A stretch of 11,648 bases of DNA. Source: JAFDVN01 sp035758545. Lineage in GTDB: Bacteria; Acidobacteriota; Holophagae; Holophagales; Holophagaceae. Made by a program: the position numbers and the translations under genes. Of the stretch, positions 1 to 7,881 are shown in pieces. Location of the stretch: contig DASTWQ010000090.1 in assembly GCA_035758545.1 (NCBI GenBank), positions 1 to 11,648 of the forward strand, given 5' to 3'. The notes beneath the pieces are model-generated. The model searched no databases and was not told the DNA's origin. It saw only the letters and a list, made by a program, of their open reading frames with translations. The first letter of the stretch is position 1. Every line of letters starts with the position of its first letter.

Positions 1-1
1 C

Positions 2-979
2 GGCGTGAACATCAACCCCCAGATCGACGCCCTCCGCAAGGGCGTGGACCTGCTCGTGGCCACCCCCGGCCGCCTGCTGGATCACGTGGGGCAGAAGACC
101 ATCCGCCTCGACCAGGTGGAGGTCCTCGTCCTGGACGAGGCGGACCGCATGCTGGACATGGGGTTCATCAACGACATCAAGCGCGTGCTGGCCCTGCTGC
201 CCGCCAAGCGGCAGAACCTGCTCTTCTCCGCCACCTTCAGCGACGAGATCAAGGCCCTGGCGGACAAGCTGCTGAAGAACCCCGCGATGATCGAGGTGGC
301 CCGGCGCAACACCGCCGCCGAGACCGTCGGCCAGACCGTGCTGCCGGTGGACCGCGGCCGCAAGCGCGAGCTGCTGTCCAAGCTCATCCGGGACGGGAAG
401 TGGAACCAGGTGCTGGTCTTCACCCGCACCAAGCACGGCGCCAACCGCCTGGCGGAGCAGCTGGACAAGGACGGCATCGATGCCGCCGCCATCCACGGCA
501 ACAAGAGCCAGGGCGCCCGCACCAAGGCCCTCGCAGATTTCAAGGCCGGCCAGGTGCGCGTGCTGGTGGCCACGGACATCGCCGCCCGGGGCCTGGACAT
601 CGACCAGCTGCCCCACGTGGTGAACTACGAGCTGCCCATGGTGGCCGAGGACTACGTCCACCGCATCGGCCGCACGGGCCGGGCCGGCGCCTCCGGCGAG
701 GCCCTCTCCCTGGTCTGCGTGGACGAACTGAAGCTGCTCTCGGGCATCGAGAAGCTGCTCAAGCGCGCCATCCAGAAGCGCGTCGTGCCGGGCTTCGAGC
801 CCGATCCCCACGCCAAGCCCGAGCCCATCGTGGCGGGCGGCGCGGGCGGCGGGCGGGGCCGCGGCCCCAGGGCGGGCGGCTCCAGCGGCCGGTCCGGTGG
901 ATCCGGCGGTGGGTCCGCCCGCCCCGCGTCCGGCAGCGTCCGGGGGCCTCGCGGCCCCCAGGCCCGCCGCTCCGCCTGA
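2..979 (+). CDS. rhlE: DEAD-box RNA helicase, RhlE-like, 3' part (5' end outside window)
   Basis: ATP-dependent RNA helicase of the DEAD-box superfamily 2, expected to act on structured RNA in the cytoplasm (ribosome assembly, RNA decay or cold adaptation in this family). The open frame enters from the left edge; the GTG at position 5 is an internal Val in the RhlE-like stretch G-V-N-I-N-P-Q, not a start. Counting from that codon, visible motifs are TPGR (20-23), VLDEADRMLD (motif II, 42-51), SAT (75-77), VLVFTRT (motif IV, 136-142), ATDIAARGLD (motif V, 189-198) and HRIGRTGRAG (motif VI, 219-228). The Q motif and Walker A (motif I) lie upstream of the window. The last ~50 residues form a Gly/Arg/Ser-rich tail typical of RhlE/DbpA-like helicases and probably an RNA-binding extension. 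It ends only four bases from the convergent next gene. Family is certain; the RhlE subfamily is likely from the INPQIDALRKGVDLLVATPG stretch. Confidence 0.93.
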   Translation, partial: GVNINPQIDALRKGVDLLVATPGRLLDHVGQKTIRLDQVEVLVLDEADRMLDMGFINDIKRVLALLPAKRQNLLFSATFSDEIKALADKLLKNPAMIEVARRNTAAETVGQTVLPVDRGRKRELLSKLIRDGKWNQVLVFTRTKHGANRLAEQLDKDGIDAAAIHGNKSQGARTKALADFKAGQVRVLVATDIAARGLDIDQLPHVVNYELPMVAEDYVHRIGRTGRAGASGEALSLVCVDELKLLSGIEKLLKRAIQKRVVPGFEPDPHAKPEPIVAGGAGGGRGRGPRAGGSSGRSGGSGGGSARPASGSVRGPRGPQARRSA

Positions 980-983
980 GGGT

Positions 984-1586
984 CTACTTCGCCGCGGGCG
1001 CCGGCTTCACCGCCGGCGCCATGCGGTGGTGGACCAGCTCGACGACCTTCTGCATCGGACCGCCGTCCAGGGAGATCTCACCGGTGACGGTGAAGCCGTC
1101 GGCGGTGATGCCGGAGACCGTGGTCCGGCTCTGGTAGGCCTTGCCCATCATCGTCCCGGAGGCGGTGAGCACCAGGTTGTCGCCCTCCCAGGCGCCGGTG
1201 GACACCTCGATCATCGGGCCCATGCTGTCCACCCAGACCTGCTTGTAGGTCTTGGCCTCGGCGTCCCAGCCGAGCACGCCGTGGCCCTTCATGCCGTGGT
1301 TGGGGCCGGAGAGGGTCGTGTAGTCGATGAGGATCGTGAAGCCGCCGGGGCCTTCGGAGACGCGGCTGAAGCCGGCGTTCACGCCGGAGGGGCCCATGGC
1401 GCCTGTCTGGCGCTCGTCCACCTTGAAGGAGCCGAGAAGGGGCTTCAGGCGGTCCATCTCCGGGCCGGGGGTGGGCTTGGCGGGCGCCGCCTGGGCGGCG
1501 GGGGCCGGCGCCGGCGCCGGGGCGGGCTGCTGGGCCGCGAGGAACAGGGTGGAAAGGCCGAGGGCCGAAACGAGCAGGCGACGCAT
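984..1586 (-). CDS. Exported DUF1579-like protein
   Basis: 200-residue protein of unknown function. The N-terminus (M-R-R then a hydrophobic run LLVSALGLSTLFLAA) is a Sec signal peptide with likely cleavage around residue 19, followed by an Ala/Pro repeat linker (about residues 22-36). The rest is one beta-rich domain with alternating G-W-D, G-x-W-E-G-D-N-L-V-L and G-F-T-V-T-G-E strands, and an opening 'M-D-R-L-K-P-L-L-G-S-F' like the start of DUF1579 domains, a lipocalin/calycin-like fold. So it is probably a periplasmic protein; the ligand is unknown. I chose ATG at 1586 because AGGAG lies 5-6 bases upstream and the signal peptide begins there; an earlier in-frame start at 1667 would put 27 charged residues in front. 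It follows gpmI on the same strand after 121 bases, so it probably has its own promoter. DUF1579 assignment is by pattern only. Confidence 0.82.
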   Translation of the reverse strand: MRRLLVSALGLSTLFLAAQQPAPAPAPAPAAQAAPAKPTPGPEMDRLKPLLGSFKVDERQTGAMGPSGVNAGFSRVSEGPGGFTILIDYTTLSGPNHGMKGHGVLGWDAEAKTYKQVWVDSMGPMIEVSTGAWEGDNLVLTASGTMMGKAYQSRTTVSGITADGFTVTGEISLDGGPMQKVVELVHHRMAPAVKPAPAAK

Positions 1587-1707
1587 GGGGGCTCCTGTGG
1601 GTGTGGACCTCGACAAGATAGAACGAAGGCGCCGGAAGCCGAACCCCAAATGCGGTCCGTGACACATCCGTGAAGGTCGGGACGCGCGCCTCCGATCCGT
1701 CCCGCCG
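1587..1707 (-). promoter_or_regulatory. gpmI / DUF1579-like intergenic: weak hairpin and possible -10
   Basis: This 121-base gap follows the gpmI stop and precedes the exported protein on the same strand. Right after gpmI a 7-bp stem (CGGGACG/CGTCCCG, 1678-1684 with 1698-1704, 13-base loop) could slow transcription but has no T tract. Closer to the downstream gene, TATCTT on the minus strand (1615-1620) matches four of six -10 bases; no good -35 stands 16-18 bases upstream. Both elements are tentative. Confidence 0.25.
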
Positions 1708-3231
1708 TCAGAACAGGCTGGCCCCGTCCATCTCCGAGGGCTGACCCAGACCCATGAGCTTCATCAGCGTCGGCGCCACGTCGCAGAGGGCGCCCCCGGC
1801 CCGGAGCTGGCGGCCCTCGAAGCCCTTCGCGACCACCACGGCGGGCACGAGGTTGGTGGTGTGGGCGGTATGGGGGTTGCCCTGCTCATCCCGCATGCAC
1901 TCGCAGTTGCCGTGGTCCGCGGTGATGAGCAGCGCGCCGCCCATGGCCAGGGCCGCTTCCGCCAGGTCGCGGATGCAGGCGTCCAGCACCTCGCAGGCCT
2001 CCACCGCCGCCCCCAGCACGCCGGTGTGGCCCACCATGTCGCCGTTGGCGAGGTTGCAGACGCAGAGGCGGTAGTCGCCGGTGCGGATGGCCTCGGCGAG
2101 GCCCCGGGTCACGTCCAGGGCGCTCATCTCGGGCTTCTGGTCGTAAGTGGCCACCTTGGGCGAGGGCACCAGGCGCCGGTCCTCGCCGGGGAAGACGTCC
2201 TCCCGCCCGCCGTTGAGGAAGAAGGTCACGTGGGCGTACTTCTCGGTCTCGGCGGTGCGGAACTGCTTCCAGCCCTGCTCGCTCACCAGCTCGCCGAGGA
2301 TCCGCGTGAGGGCCTGGGGCGGGTAGGCCACAGTGACGAAGGGATCCAGGGCCGCGTCGTACCGGGTGAAGGTCAGCAGCGTCACGGCGGGGCGGCGCTT
2401 GGCCTGGAAGCCGTCGAAGGCCGGGTTCACCAGCGCGTGGCTGAGCTGCCGGGCGCGGTCCGCGCGGAAATTGAAGAAGAGCGCGCCGTCGCCGTCGGCG
2501 AGGGGCTGGAAGGCGGCGAGCTTCGTCGGCTTCACGAACTCGTCGGTCTCGCCCCGGGCGTAGGCGTCCCGGAGCGCGTCCTCGGCGTCCTCCGCCGTGA
2601 AGGCGCCCTCGCCGTCCACCAGCAGCTTCCAGGCGGCCTCGACCCGGTCCCAGCGCTGGTCCCGGTCCATGGCGTAGTAGCGGCCCTGGATCGAGCCGAT
2701 CGTCACCAGGGGGCACTTCCGGAGCTGGAAGGCCAGCCACTGGAGATAGCCGTCGGCGCTCTTCTGGGCGGTGTCGCGGCCGTCCAGGAAGGCGTGGATG
2801 GTCGCGGGCACCCCCTCGTCCTGGGCCCACTGGGCCAGGGCCACCAGGTGGTTCTGATGGCTGTGGACGCCGCCGTCGCTGACGAGGCCCAGGAGGTGGA
2901 GCCGCCTGCCCCGGGCCTTCAGGTCCTTCAGCAGCGCGGCGATGGGGTCGTTCTGGCGGAAGGTGCCCTCGCGGATGGCCTTGTCGATGCGCGTCAGCTC
3001 CTGCCACACCACCCGGCCGGCGCCGATGTTCATGTGGCCCACCTCGGAGTTGCCGAACTGGCCCTCCGGCAGGCCCACGGCCTCGCCGCCGGTCTGGAGC
3101 TGGGTGCAGGCGTAGCGGCGCCGCAGCTCCGTGAAGGCCGGCATCCCCGCGACGAAGGTGGCGTCGAAGGCATTGCGGGGCCCGTCGCCGAAGCCGTCGA
3201 GGATGAGGAGCGTGACCGGGCCTGGGACCAT
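1708..3231 (-). CDS. gpmI: 2,3-bisphosphoglycerate-independent phosphoglycerate mutase
   Basis: Interconverts 3- and 2-phosphoglycerate in glycolysis/gluconeogenesis, using two metal ions (Mn2+ in well-studied members) and a phosphoserine intermediate; cytoplasmic monomer. The 507 residues match the usual ~510. The alkaline-phosphatase-fold part shows LILDGFG with metal Asp12, and GQFGNSEVGH with the nucleophile Ser62, the same numbering as the Geobacillus enzyme. The inserted transferase domain carries SDGGVHSHQNHL, LDGRDT, GRYYAMDRDQRWDR and FNFRADRARQ. The C-terminal metal ligands are in NGDMVGHTG, TADHGNCE and PHTAHTTN. ATG at 3231 has GGAGG four bases upstream; LLILDGFG follows within seven residues, so no longer start is needed. 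One mild difference from most members is Phe for Met in GQ[M]GNSEVGH. It stands divergently from the DUF429 gene. Complete, no missing catalytic residue seen. Confidence 0.97.
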   Translation of the reverse strand: MVPGPVTLLILDGFGDGPRNAFDATFVAGMPAFTELRRRYACTQLQTGGEAVGLPEGQFGNSEVGHMNIGAGRVVWQELTRIDKAIREGTFRQNDPIAALLKDLKARGRRLHLLGLVSDGGVHSHQNHLVALAQWAQDEGVPATIHAFLDGRDTAQKSADGYLQWLAFQLRKCPLVTIGSIQGRYYAMDRDQRWDRVEAAWKLLVDGEGAFTAEDAEDALRDAYARGETDEFVKPTKLAAFQPLADGDGALFFNFRADRARQLSHALVNPAFDGFQAKRRPAVTLLTFTRYDAALDPFVTVAYPPQALTRILGELVSEQGWKQFRTAETEKYAHVTFFLNGGREDVFPGEDRRLVPSPKVATYDQKPEMSALDVTRGLAEAIRTGDYRLCVCNLANGDMVGHTGVLGAAVEACEVLDACIRDLAEAALAMGGALLITADHGNCECMRDEQGNPHTAHTTNLVPAVVVAKGFEGRQLRAGGALCDVAPTLMKLMGLGQPSEMDGASLF

Positions 3232-3326
3232 GGAACCTCCGCCCTGGCGCCAAGCCCGGGCTCGATCCAGGATACAAAGGCCCGGTCCCGAAGGCCCGGA
3301 TCCAGCGTCAGAGCCGCGGAGGGACC
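3232..3326. promoter_or_regulatory. gpmI / DUF429 divergent intergenic
   Basis: The 95 bases between two divergent genes must hold promoters for both if each is transcribed from here, but I see no convincing -35/-10 pair. It contains a 10-bp palindrome AGCCCGGGCT (3253-3262) and a direct repeat AAGGCCCGG (3277-3285 and 3291-3299, period 14). The GATACA at 3271-3276 is a poor -10 on the plus strand. Ribosome binding sites for both genes lie at the two ends. Confidence 0.25.
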
Positions 3327-4049
3327 ATGCGCATCCTCGGGGTGGACCTCGCCTCGCAGCCCAAGGACACCGGCCTCTGCCTGCTGGAAGCGGCCGGCGC
3401 TGCCTGGCGCGTCGCGCGGCTGGAGACGGGCGCGGACGACGCGGCGCTGCGGGAGGCTCTGCTGGGCTGCGAGGCCGCGGGCCTGGACGTGCCCCTGGGC
3501 TGGCCGGAGGCCTTCCTGGCCCTGCTGGGAGGCGGCTCCGGCGCCGGGCGCACCTGGACCCCGGAAGTCCGGGACGCCCTCGTGCTCCGGGCCACGGACC
3601 GGGCGGTGAAGGCCATCTTCCGCCGGCCCCTCAGCGTCGCCGCGGACACCATCGCCTTGCCGGCCCTGCGCTGGCGCCTGCTGGCGGACGCCCTCGCCGC
3701 GGAGGGCCATGGGCCGCGGCTCTGGCCCTGGGAGGCGGGTGAGGGCCTGAGGGTGGCCGAGACCTATCCGGCCCTCAGCCTCCACCGCTGGGGGCTGCCC
3801 AGCTCGGGCTACAAGGGGCCCGGCCGCGAGGCGGCCCGGGCCGTGATCCTGGCGGGCCTCCTGGCCCGGTGGCCGCTGACGCTGACGGCCGCGCAGCGGG
3901 ACCTGGCCGGCGCCACGGACCACGCCCTGGACGCCCTGGTGGCGGCCCTGACGGCCCGCGCGGCGATGGAAGGCCGGGTGGAACCCCTGCCTCCGGGACA
4001 GCGGGACCTGGCCCGGCGCGAAGGCTGGATCCTGGTGCCGACGGCCTAG
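3327..4049 (+). CDS. DUF429 family protein (predicted RNase H-like fold nuclease)
   Basis: 240-residue cytoplasmic protein of the DUF429 family, which has been predicted to have an RNase H-like fold; no reaction or substrate is established that I know of. Family features visible in order: GVDLAS near the N-terminus (first beta strand with acidic residue, 5-10), GLDVPLGWP (about 51-59, second acidic strand), RATDRAV (about 88-94), AETYPALSLHRWG (about 149-161) with the charged GYKGPGREAAR following, and the C-terminal ATDHALDALVAALTAR helix with two Asp, then EGWILVP. ATG at 3327 is preceded by GGAGGG at 3-4 bases' spacing. It is a lone plus-strand gene between gpmI and the pyr operon; its stop TAG shares the four bases CTAG with the stop of the convergent gene. 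The acidic positions look intact, so an active enzyme is plausible. Confidence 0.85.
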   Translation: MRILGVDLASQPKDTGLCLLEAAGAAWRVARLETGADDAALREALLGCEAAGLDVPLGWPEAFLALLGGGSGAGRTWTPEVRDALVLRATDRAVKAIFRRPLSVAADTIALPALRWRLLADALAAEGHGPRLWPWEAGEGLRVAETYPALSLHRWGLPSSGYKGPGREAARAVILAGLLARWPLTLTAAQRDLAGATDHALDALVAALTARAAMEGRVEPLPPGQRDLARREGWILVPTA

Positions 4050-4360
4050 GCTTCGGGGCGCTTCCCGCCTTCGCGGCGGAAGGCCTCGGCGAGGATCGTC
4101 TCCATGGCGGCGTTGCGCAGGCGGTCCGCCGCGAGGTTGGCCCGCACCGCGAAGACCGCCGCGGCGACGGCGGCCAGGGCGAGGAGGGCCGCCCACCCGC
4201 CGTGCCCCGCGCGTCCCAGCCAGAGGCCGGCGCCCGCCAGCAGCAGGGCCCCGCCGGCGAGGGCGCGCATGCGGCGCTGCTGGGCCTCCTTGGCGGCCAC
4301 CAGGGCCTCCAGGGCCTGGGCGAGGTCGAGGTCCTCCGGCGCGGTGGGGGCCGGGTTCAT
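4046..4360 (-). CDS. Small protein with two predicted membrane segments
   Basis: 104 residues, not recognised as a known family. An N-terminal helix (about 10-32: D-L-D-L-A-Q-A-L-E-A-L-V-A-A-K-E-A-Q-Q-R-R) is amphipathic and coiled-coil-like. Two hydrophobic segments follow (about 33-50 and 54-72), separated by a short R-A-G-H-G-G turn, so a hairpin in the inner membrane with both ends on the same side is likely. The C-terminus is charged (R-R-E-G-G-K-R-P-E-A). Its ATG overlaps the upstream stop in an ATGA (4357-4360), indicating translational coupling to the ORF6N-domain protein; it is the last gene of the pyrR-pyrB operon. Its stop overlaps the convergent DUF429 stop. The operon tie and codon pattern support a real gene; function unknown. 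Confidence 0.75.
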   Translation of the reverse strand: MNPAPTAPEDLDLAQALEALVAAKEAQQRRMRALAGGALLLAGAGLWLGRAGHGGWAALLALAAVAAAVFAVRANLAADRLRNAAMETILAEAFRREGGKRPEA

Positions 4361-4847
4361 CGCCCATCCCGCTCGGCGCGGGCCTTGGCCTTGAGTCCCT
4401 GAGGCAGGTCCTCGGGGGCGAAGCCGATGGGGCGTTCCTCGTCCTTGCCCGAGGTCTTGTCCACGGCCTCGCGGGCGGCCCGCAGGAGGTCCTCCACGGC
4501 CTTCAGCTCCCGCTCCAGGGCCTCCACCCGCTGGGCGAGCCGGGCCTGGTCCAGCCAGGCGCCCCGGGCCTCGGCCAGCTCCGTGAGGGCCTCCAGCACC
4601 GGCGCCTGGGGGAGCTTCGCCGCGAGCAGGGCGGTGCCGCCCTCGGTGAAGGCCAGTTCGGCGCCGGAGAGGTGGGCCCGCTCCTCCGCCGTGAGGCGGA
4701 AGACCAGCTCCTCCGGGAAGCAGCCGGGATCCTTCGCCACCTCGGCCCGCAGGGCCTCGGGCGCGAGCCCCAGCCGCGCCGCCAGGGGCCCGTCCAGCAC
4801 CGCGGGGGCGTCCCGCAGCAGGTGCAGCCCGGCGAACAGGGCGAGGT

Positions 4848-4851
<4 letters not shown>
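4357..4851 (-). CDS. ORF6N-domain (KilA-N-like) protein with C-terminal coiled coil
   Basis: 164 residues. The N-terminal ~95 residues follow the ORF6N pattern known from phage antirepressor-type proteins: V-L-D-x-x-L-A-x-x-L-G-L-x-x-x-x-L-R (about 18-35), then C-F-P-E-E-L-V-F-R-L-T-A-E-E (about 44-57), a short spacer and L-A-F-T-E-G-G-T-A-L-L (about 66-76). Typical members read FPEDFMFQLT...FTEQGVAML, so the match is clear though the inter-motif spacer is shorter. Residues about 95-130 form a heptad-like Leu/Glu/Arg helix (probable coiled coil), followed by an acidic/basic tail. The start is GTG, overlapping the pyrB stop as GTGA (4848-4851). Sitting between pyrB and a small membrane protein with 4-base overlaps on both sides, it is co-translated with pyrimidine genes, not part of a prophage. 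DNA binding is inferred from the domain. The domain call is from pattern memory. Confidence 0.78.
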
Positions 4852-5807
<956 letters not shown>

Positions 5808-5812
5808 GGGGC

Positions 5813-6355
5813 TCAGGCCTTCTTCTCGTCGAGATGCACGCCGTCCTCGCCGTCGATCTCCTTCAGCCGGACCGAGACCCGCTGCCCCTCGCCCACGGCC
5901 AGCGCGGCGCCGACGAAGTCGCCCTGGATGGGCAGCTCCCGGCCGCCGCGGTCCACCAGGGCCGCCAGCAGCACCTTCCGGGGGCGGCCGTGGTCCAGCA
6001 GGGCGTCCAGGGCGGCGCGGATGGTGCGGCCGGTGTAGAGGACGTCATCCACCAGGAGCACGGCCTTCTCCTTCAGACTGAAGGGGATCTCCGTGGGCCG
6101 CACGATGGGGGCGCCGGCCTTCTCCGTGAGGTCGTCCCGGTAGAGGGTGATGTCCAGGGCGCCCACGGGGACGGGGCGACCGGTCTCCGCCAGGAGGGCG
6201 CCCAGGCGCTCCGCCAGGGGCAGGCCCCGGGTCCGGATGCCCAGGATCACGAGGGGCTCGGTGGCGGGGACGCGGTCCGCGATCTCCCGCGCCATGCGGC
6301 GCAGGGCCTGGTCCATCTGGGTCGCGTCGAGCTGGCAGGAGCCGGCGCCGGCCAT
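5813..6355 (-). CDS. pyrR: Pyrimidine operon regulator / uracil phosphoribosyltransferase
   Basis: PyrR binds pyr mRNA in response to UMP/UTP and has uracil phosphoribosyltransferase activity in several species. 180 residues is the usual length. The type I phosphoribosyltransferase fold is shown by GIRTRG (39-44), LDITLYRDDL (67-76, characteristic of PyrR), the PRPP-binding motif AVLLVDDVLYTGRTIRAA (98-115) and ALVDRGGRELPI (132-143). ATG at 6355 has a strong GGGGAGGA five bases upstream. It is the first gene of a minus-strand operon with pyrB, an ORF6N-domain protein and a small membrane protein. An 8-bp hairpin in its leader ends inside the ribosome binding site (see the hairpin entry), a position suited to autoregulation of translation. 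It stands divergently from asnS. Confidence 0.96.
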   Translation of the reverse strand: MAGAGSCQLDATQMDQALRRMAREIADRVPATEPLVILGIRTRGLPLAERLGALLAETGRPVPVGALDITLYRDDLTEKAGAPIVRPTEIPFSLKEKAVLLVDDVLYTGRTIRAALDALLDHGRPRKVLLAALVDRGGRELPIQGDFVGAALAVGEGQRVSVRLKEIDGEDGVHLDEKKA

Positions 6356-6365
6356 GGATTCCTCC

Positions 6366-6385
6366 CCGATTCCGCCTGGAATCGG
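6366..6385 (-). promoter_or_regulatory. Leader hairpin abutting the pyrR ribosome binding site
   Basis: Perfect 8-bp inverted repeat CCGATTCC/GGAATCGG (6366-6373 and 6378-6385) with a four-base loop. In the pyrR transcript the 3' arm ends in the first two G of GGGGAGGA, the pyrR Shine-Dalgarno. The 5' side of the loop reads UUCCAGG, which partly resembles the PyrR-binding consensus UCCNGNGAGG (UCC-N-G-N agree, the GAGG end does not). It could be a PyrR-responsive translational operator as described in mycobacteria, or a DNA operator. A possible minus-strand -10 (TAGACT, complement of 6389-6394) would place the transcript start inside this repeat, which argues for a promoter further up if the RNA structure matters. 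Confidence 0.4.
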
Positions 6386-6440
6386 ACCAGTCTACCAAGT
6401 CCCGGCCCCGAGTCCGAGCCCGGATGCCGGTCCTGAACCC

Positions 6441-6469
6441 TTGGGAGGACGCGGCCTTCCAGGCAGAAT
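6441..6469 (+). promoter_or_regulatory. Candidate sigma70-type promoter for asnS
   Basis: TTGGGA (6441-6446, four of six -35 bases) is followed after exactly 17 bases by CAGAAT (6464-6469, four of six -10 bases). Transcription would begin near 6476-6477, leaving a leader of about 15 bases before the asnS ATG at 6492. This placement favours 6492 over an in-frame ATG at 6468 that would sit within the -10. Confidence 0.4.
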
Positions 6470-6491
6470 GGACCTTTTCCGCGGAGCGACC

Positions 6492-7802
6492 ATGTCCGCC
6501 CCCCTCGGCGCACCCTTCACCGAAGTCCGGTTCCTGAAGCAGCAGGTCGGCGAGACCGTCCGGCTGCGGGGCTGGGTGCGCAACGCGCGCACCAGCAAGA
6601 CCCGCTTCATCGAGCTTCGGGACGGCTCCGGCTTCGTGCAGTGCGTGGTGGGCGCCAACGACGCCGACCCGGAGAGCTACGAGGCCGCGGGCAAGCTCAC
6701 CCAGGAGTCGGCCATCGCCCTGGAGGGCGTGGTCCAGACCCACCCGAAGACCGGCGAGCCCGAGATCCTGGTGAAGCGCCTGGAGCTCCTCGGCGGCAGC
6801 GTGGACTTCCCCATCACGCCCAAGGAGCACGGCATCGAGTTCCTGATGGAGCACCGCCACCTCTGGCTGCGCTCCAAGCGCCAGTGGGCGATCCTGCGCA
6901 TCCGCCACACCCTCGTGAAGGCCATCCGCGACTTCTTCGACGAGGACGGCTTCACCCTGCTGGACGCGCCGATCCTCACGCCGTCGGCCTGCGAGGGCAC
7001 CAGCACCCTCTTCGAGACGGACTACTTCCACGAGGGCAGCGCCTTCCTGAGCCAGAGCGGCCAGCTCTACCAGGAGCCCGGCATCGCGGCCTTCGGGAAG
7101 ACCTACTGCTTCGGCCCCACCTTCCGCGCCGAGAAGAGCAAGACCCGCCGCCACCTCACGGAGTTCTGGATGGTGGAGCCGGAGATGGCCTTCGCCCGGC
7201 TGGAGGACGTCATGGTCCTGGGCGAGCGCATGGTCAAGTTCCTCCTCCAGCGGGTGCTGGAGGGCCGGGCCGAGGAGCTGAAGATCCTGGAGCGGGACAC
7301 CGCGCCCCTGGAGACGGCCCTGAACGCCACCTTCGCCCGCATGAGCTACACGGAGGCGGTGGAGAAGCTGAAGGCGCTGGGCTCCGACATCAACTGGGGC
7401 GAGGACTTCGGCAACGACGACGAGACCATCCTCATGAACGCCATGGACCGGCCGCTCTGGGTCCACCGCTTCCCGAAGGTCTTCAAGGCCTTCTACATGG
7501 AGCCCGATCCCCAGGATCCCAAGCTGGCCCTGGGCGCGGACCTGCTGGCCCCCGAGGGCTACGGCGAGGTCATCGGCGGCGGCGAGCGCGCCTCCAGCCT
7601 CGAGTACCTGCTGGCCCAGATCGCCCACGAGGGCCTGAGCCGCGCCGACTACGAGTGGTACCTGGACATCCGCAAGTACGGCTCCGTGCCCCACGCCGGC
7701 TTCGGCATGGGCCTGGAGCGGGCCGTGGCCTGGATCTGCAAGCTGCCCCACGTGCGGGAGACGATCCCCTACCCCCGCATGATGGGGACGCTGCGGCCCT
7801 AG
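6492..7802 (+). CDS. asnS: Asparaginyl-tRNA synthetase
   Basis: Charges tRNA-Asn with asparagine using ATP; cytoplasmic class IIb synthetase, a homodimer in the family. 436 residues, close to the Thermus enzyme in length and wording. An N-terminal OB-fold anticodon-binding domain (about 22-100: V-R-L-R-G-W-V-R-N-A-R ... F-I-E-L-R-D-G-S-G-F-V-Q) is followed by PITPKEHGIEFLMEHRHLWL, the catalytic LSQSGQLYQE (186-195), motif 2 FRAEKSKTRRHLTEFWMVEPE (211-231; the SQSGQLY and KTRRHLTEFWM wording separates AsnRS from AspRS) and motif 3 GFGMGLERAVAWI (403-415). ATG at 6492 has GGAG five bases upstream; the in-frame ATG at 6468 has no good ribosome binding site and overlaps a candidate -10. It is a single-gene unit ending in a strong hairpin. 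Presence of AsnRS indicates that direct Asn-tRNA charging is available in addition to any amidotransferase route. Confidence 0.97.
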   Translation: MSAPLGAPFTEVRFLKQQVGETVRLRGWVRNARTSKTRFIELRDGSGFVQCVVGANDADPESYEAAGKLTQESAIALEGVVQTHPKTGEPEILVKRLELLGGSVDFPITPKEHGIEFLMEHRHLWLRSKRQWAILRIRHTLVKAIRDFFDEDGFTLLDAPILTPSACEGTSTLFETDYFHEGSAFLSQSGQLYQEPGIAAFGKTYCFGPTFRAEKSKTRRHLTEFWMVEPEMAFARLEDVMVLGERMVKFLLQRVLEGRAEELKILERDTAPLETALNATFARMSYTEAVEKLKALGSDINWGEDFGNDDETILMNAMDRPLWVHRFPKVFKAFYMEPDPQDPKLALGADLLAPEGYGEVIGGGERASSLEYLLAQIAHEGLSRADYEWYLDIRKYGSVPHAGFGMGLERAVAWICKLPHVRETIPYPRMMGTLRP

Positions 7803-7823
7803 CCAGGATTGGCAGGACGAGCA

Positions 7824-7855
7824 GAAGGCCGCGAAGCGGACGCTTCGCGGCCTTC
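7824..7855 (+). terminator. Perfect 14-bp hairpin after asnS
   Basis: GAAGGCCGCGAAGC (7824-7837) pairs without mismatch with its complement at 7842-7855 around a GGAC loop, 21 bases after the asnS stop. The following GTTCC is only weakly T-rich, so it is an intrinsic terminator with poor U tract, or a stabilising 3' hairpin. It also lies 26 bases beyond the stop of the convergent peptide gene and may serve both strands. Confidence 0.7.
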
Positions 7856-7881
7856 GTTCCGTCCGTGCCTGTCCCCGGTCC

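Noticed and set aside
5..7. GTG as start of the helicase gene
   Set aside because: It is an internal Val in a conserved helicase stretch; motifs Q and I are missing, so the gene begins left of the window.
1476..1530. Short GCC/GGC-type repeats as a tandem repeat element
   Set aside because: They encode the Ala/Pro linker of the exported protein and need no other explanation.
3277..3299. Direct repeat AAGGCCCGG with 14-base period in the gpmI/DUF429 intergenic
   Set aside because: Such G/C-rich 9-mers arise easily at this base composition and no partner elements are seen.
1861..3609. Open frame of 582 codons on the plus strand opposite gpmI
   Set aside because: Composition is that of an antisense shadow and gpmI is complete with all catalytic residues.
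6468..6470. Upstream ATG as start of asnS
   Set aside because: No ribosome binding site at good distance and it overlaps the candidate -10; ATG at 6492 has GGAG and the expected protein length.
6045..7751. Long open frame (568 codons) on the minus strand opposite pyrR leader and asnS
   Set aside because: Its residues are low-complexity Gly/Ala/Val/Leu/His typical of a reverse-complement shadow of a GC-rich gene; asnS on the plus strand shows all class II motifs.
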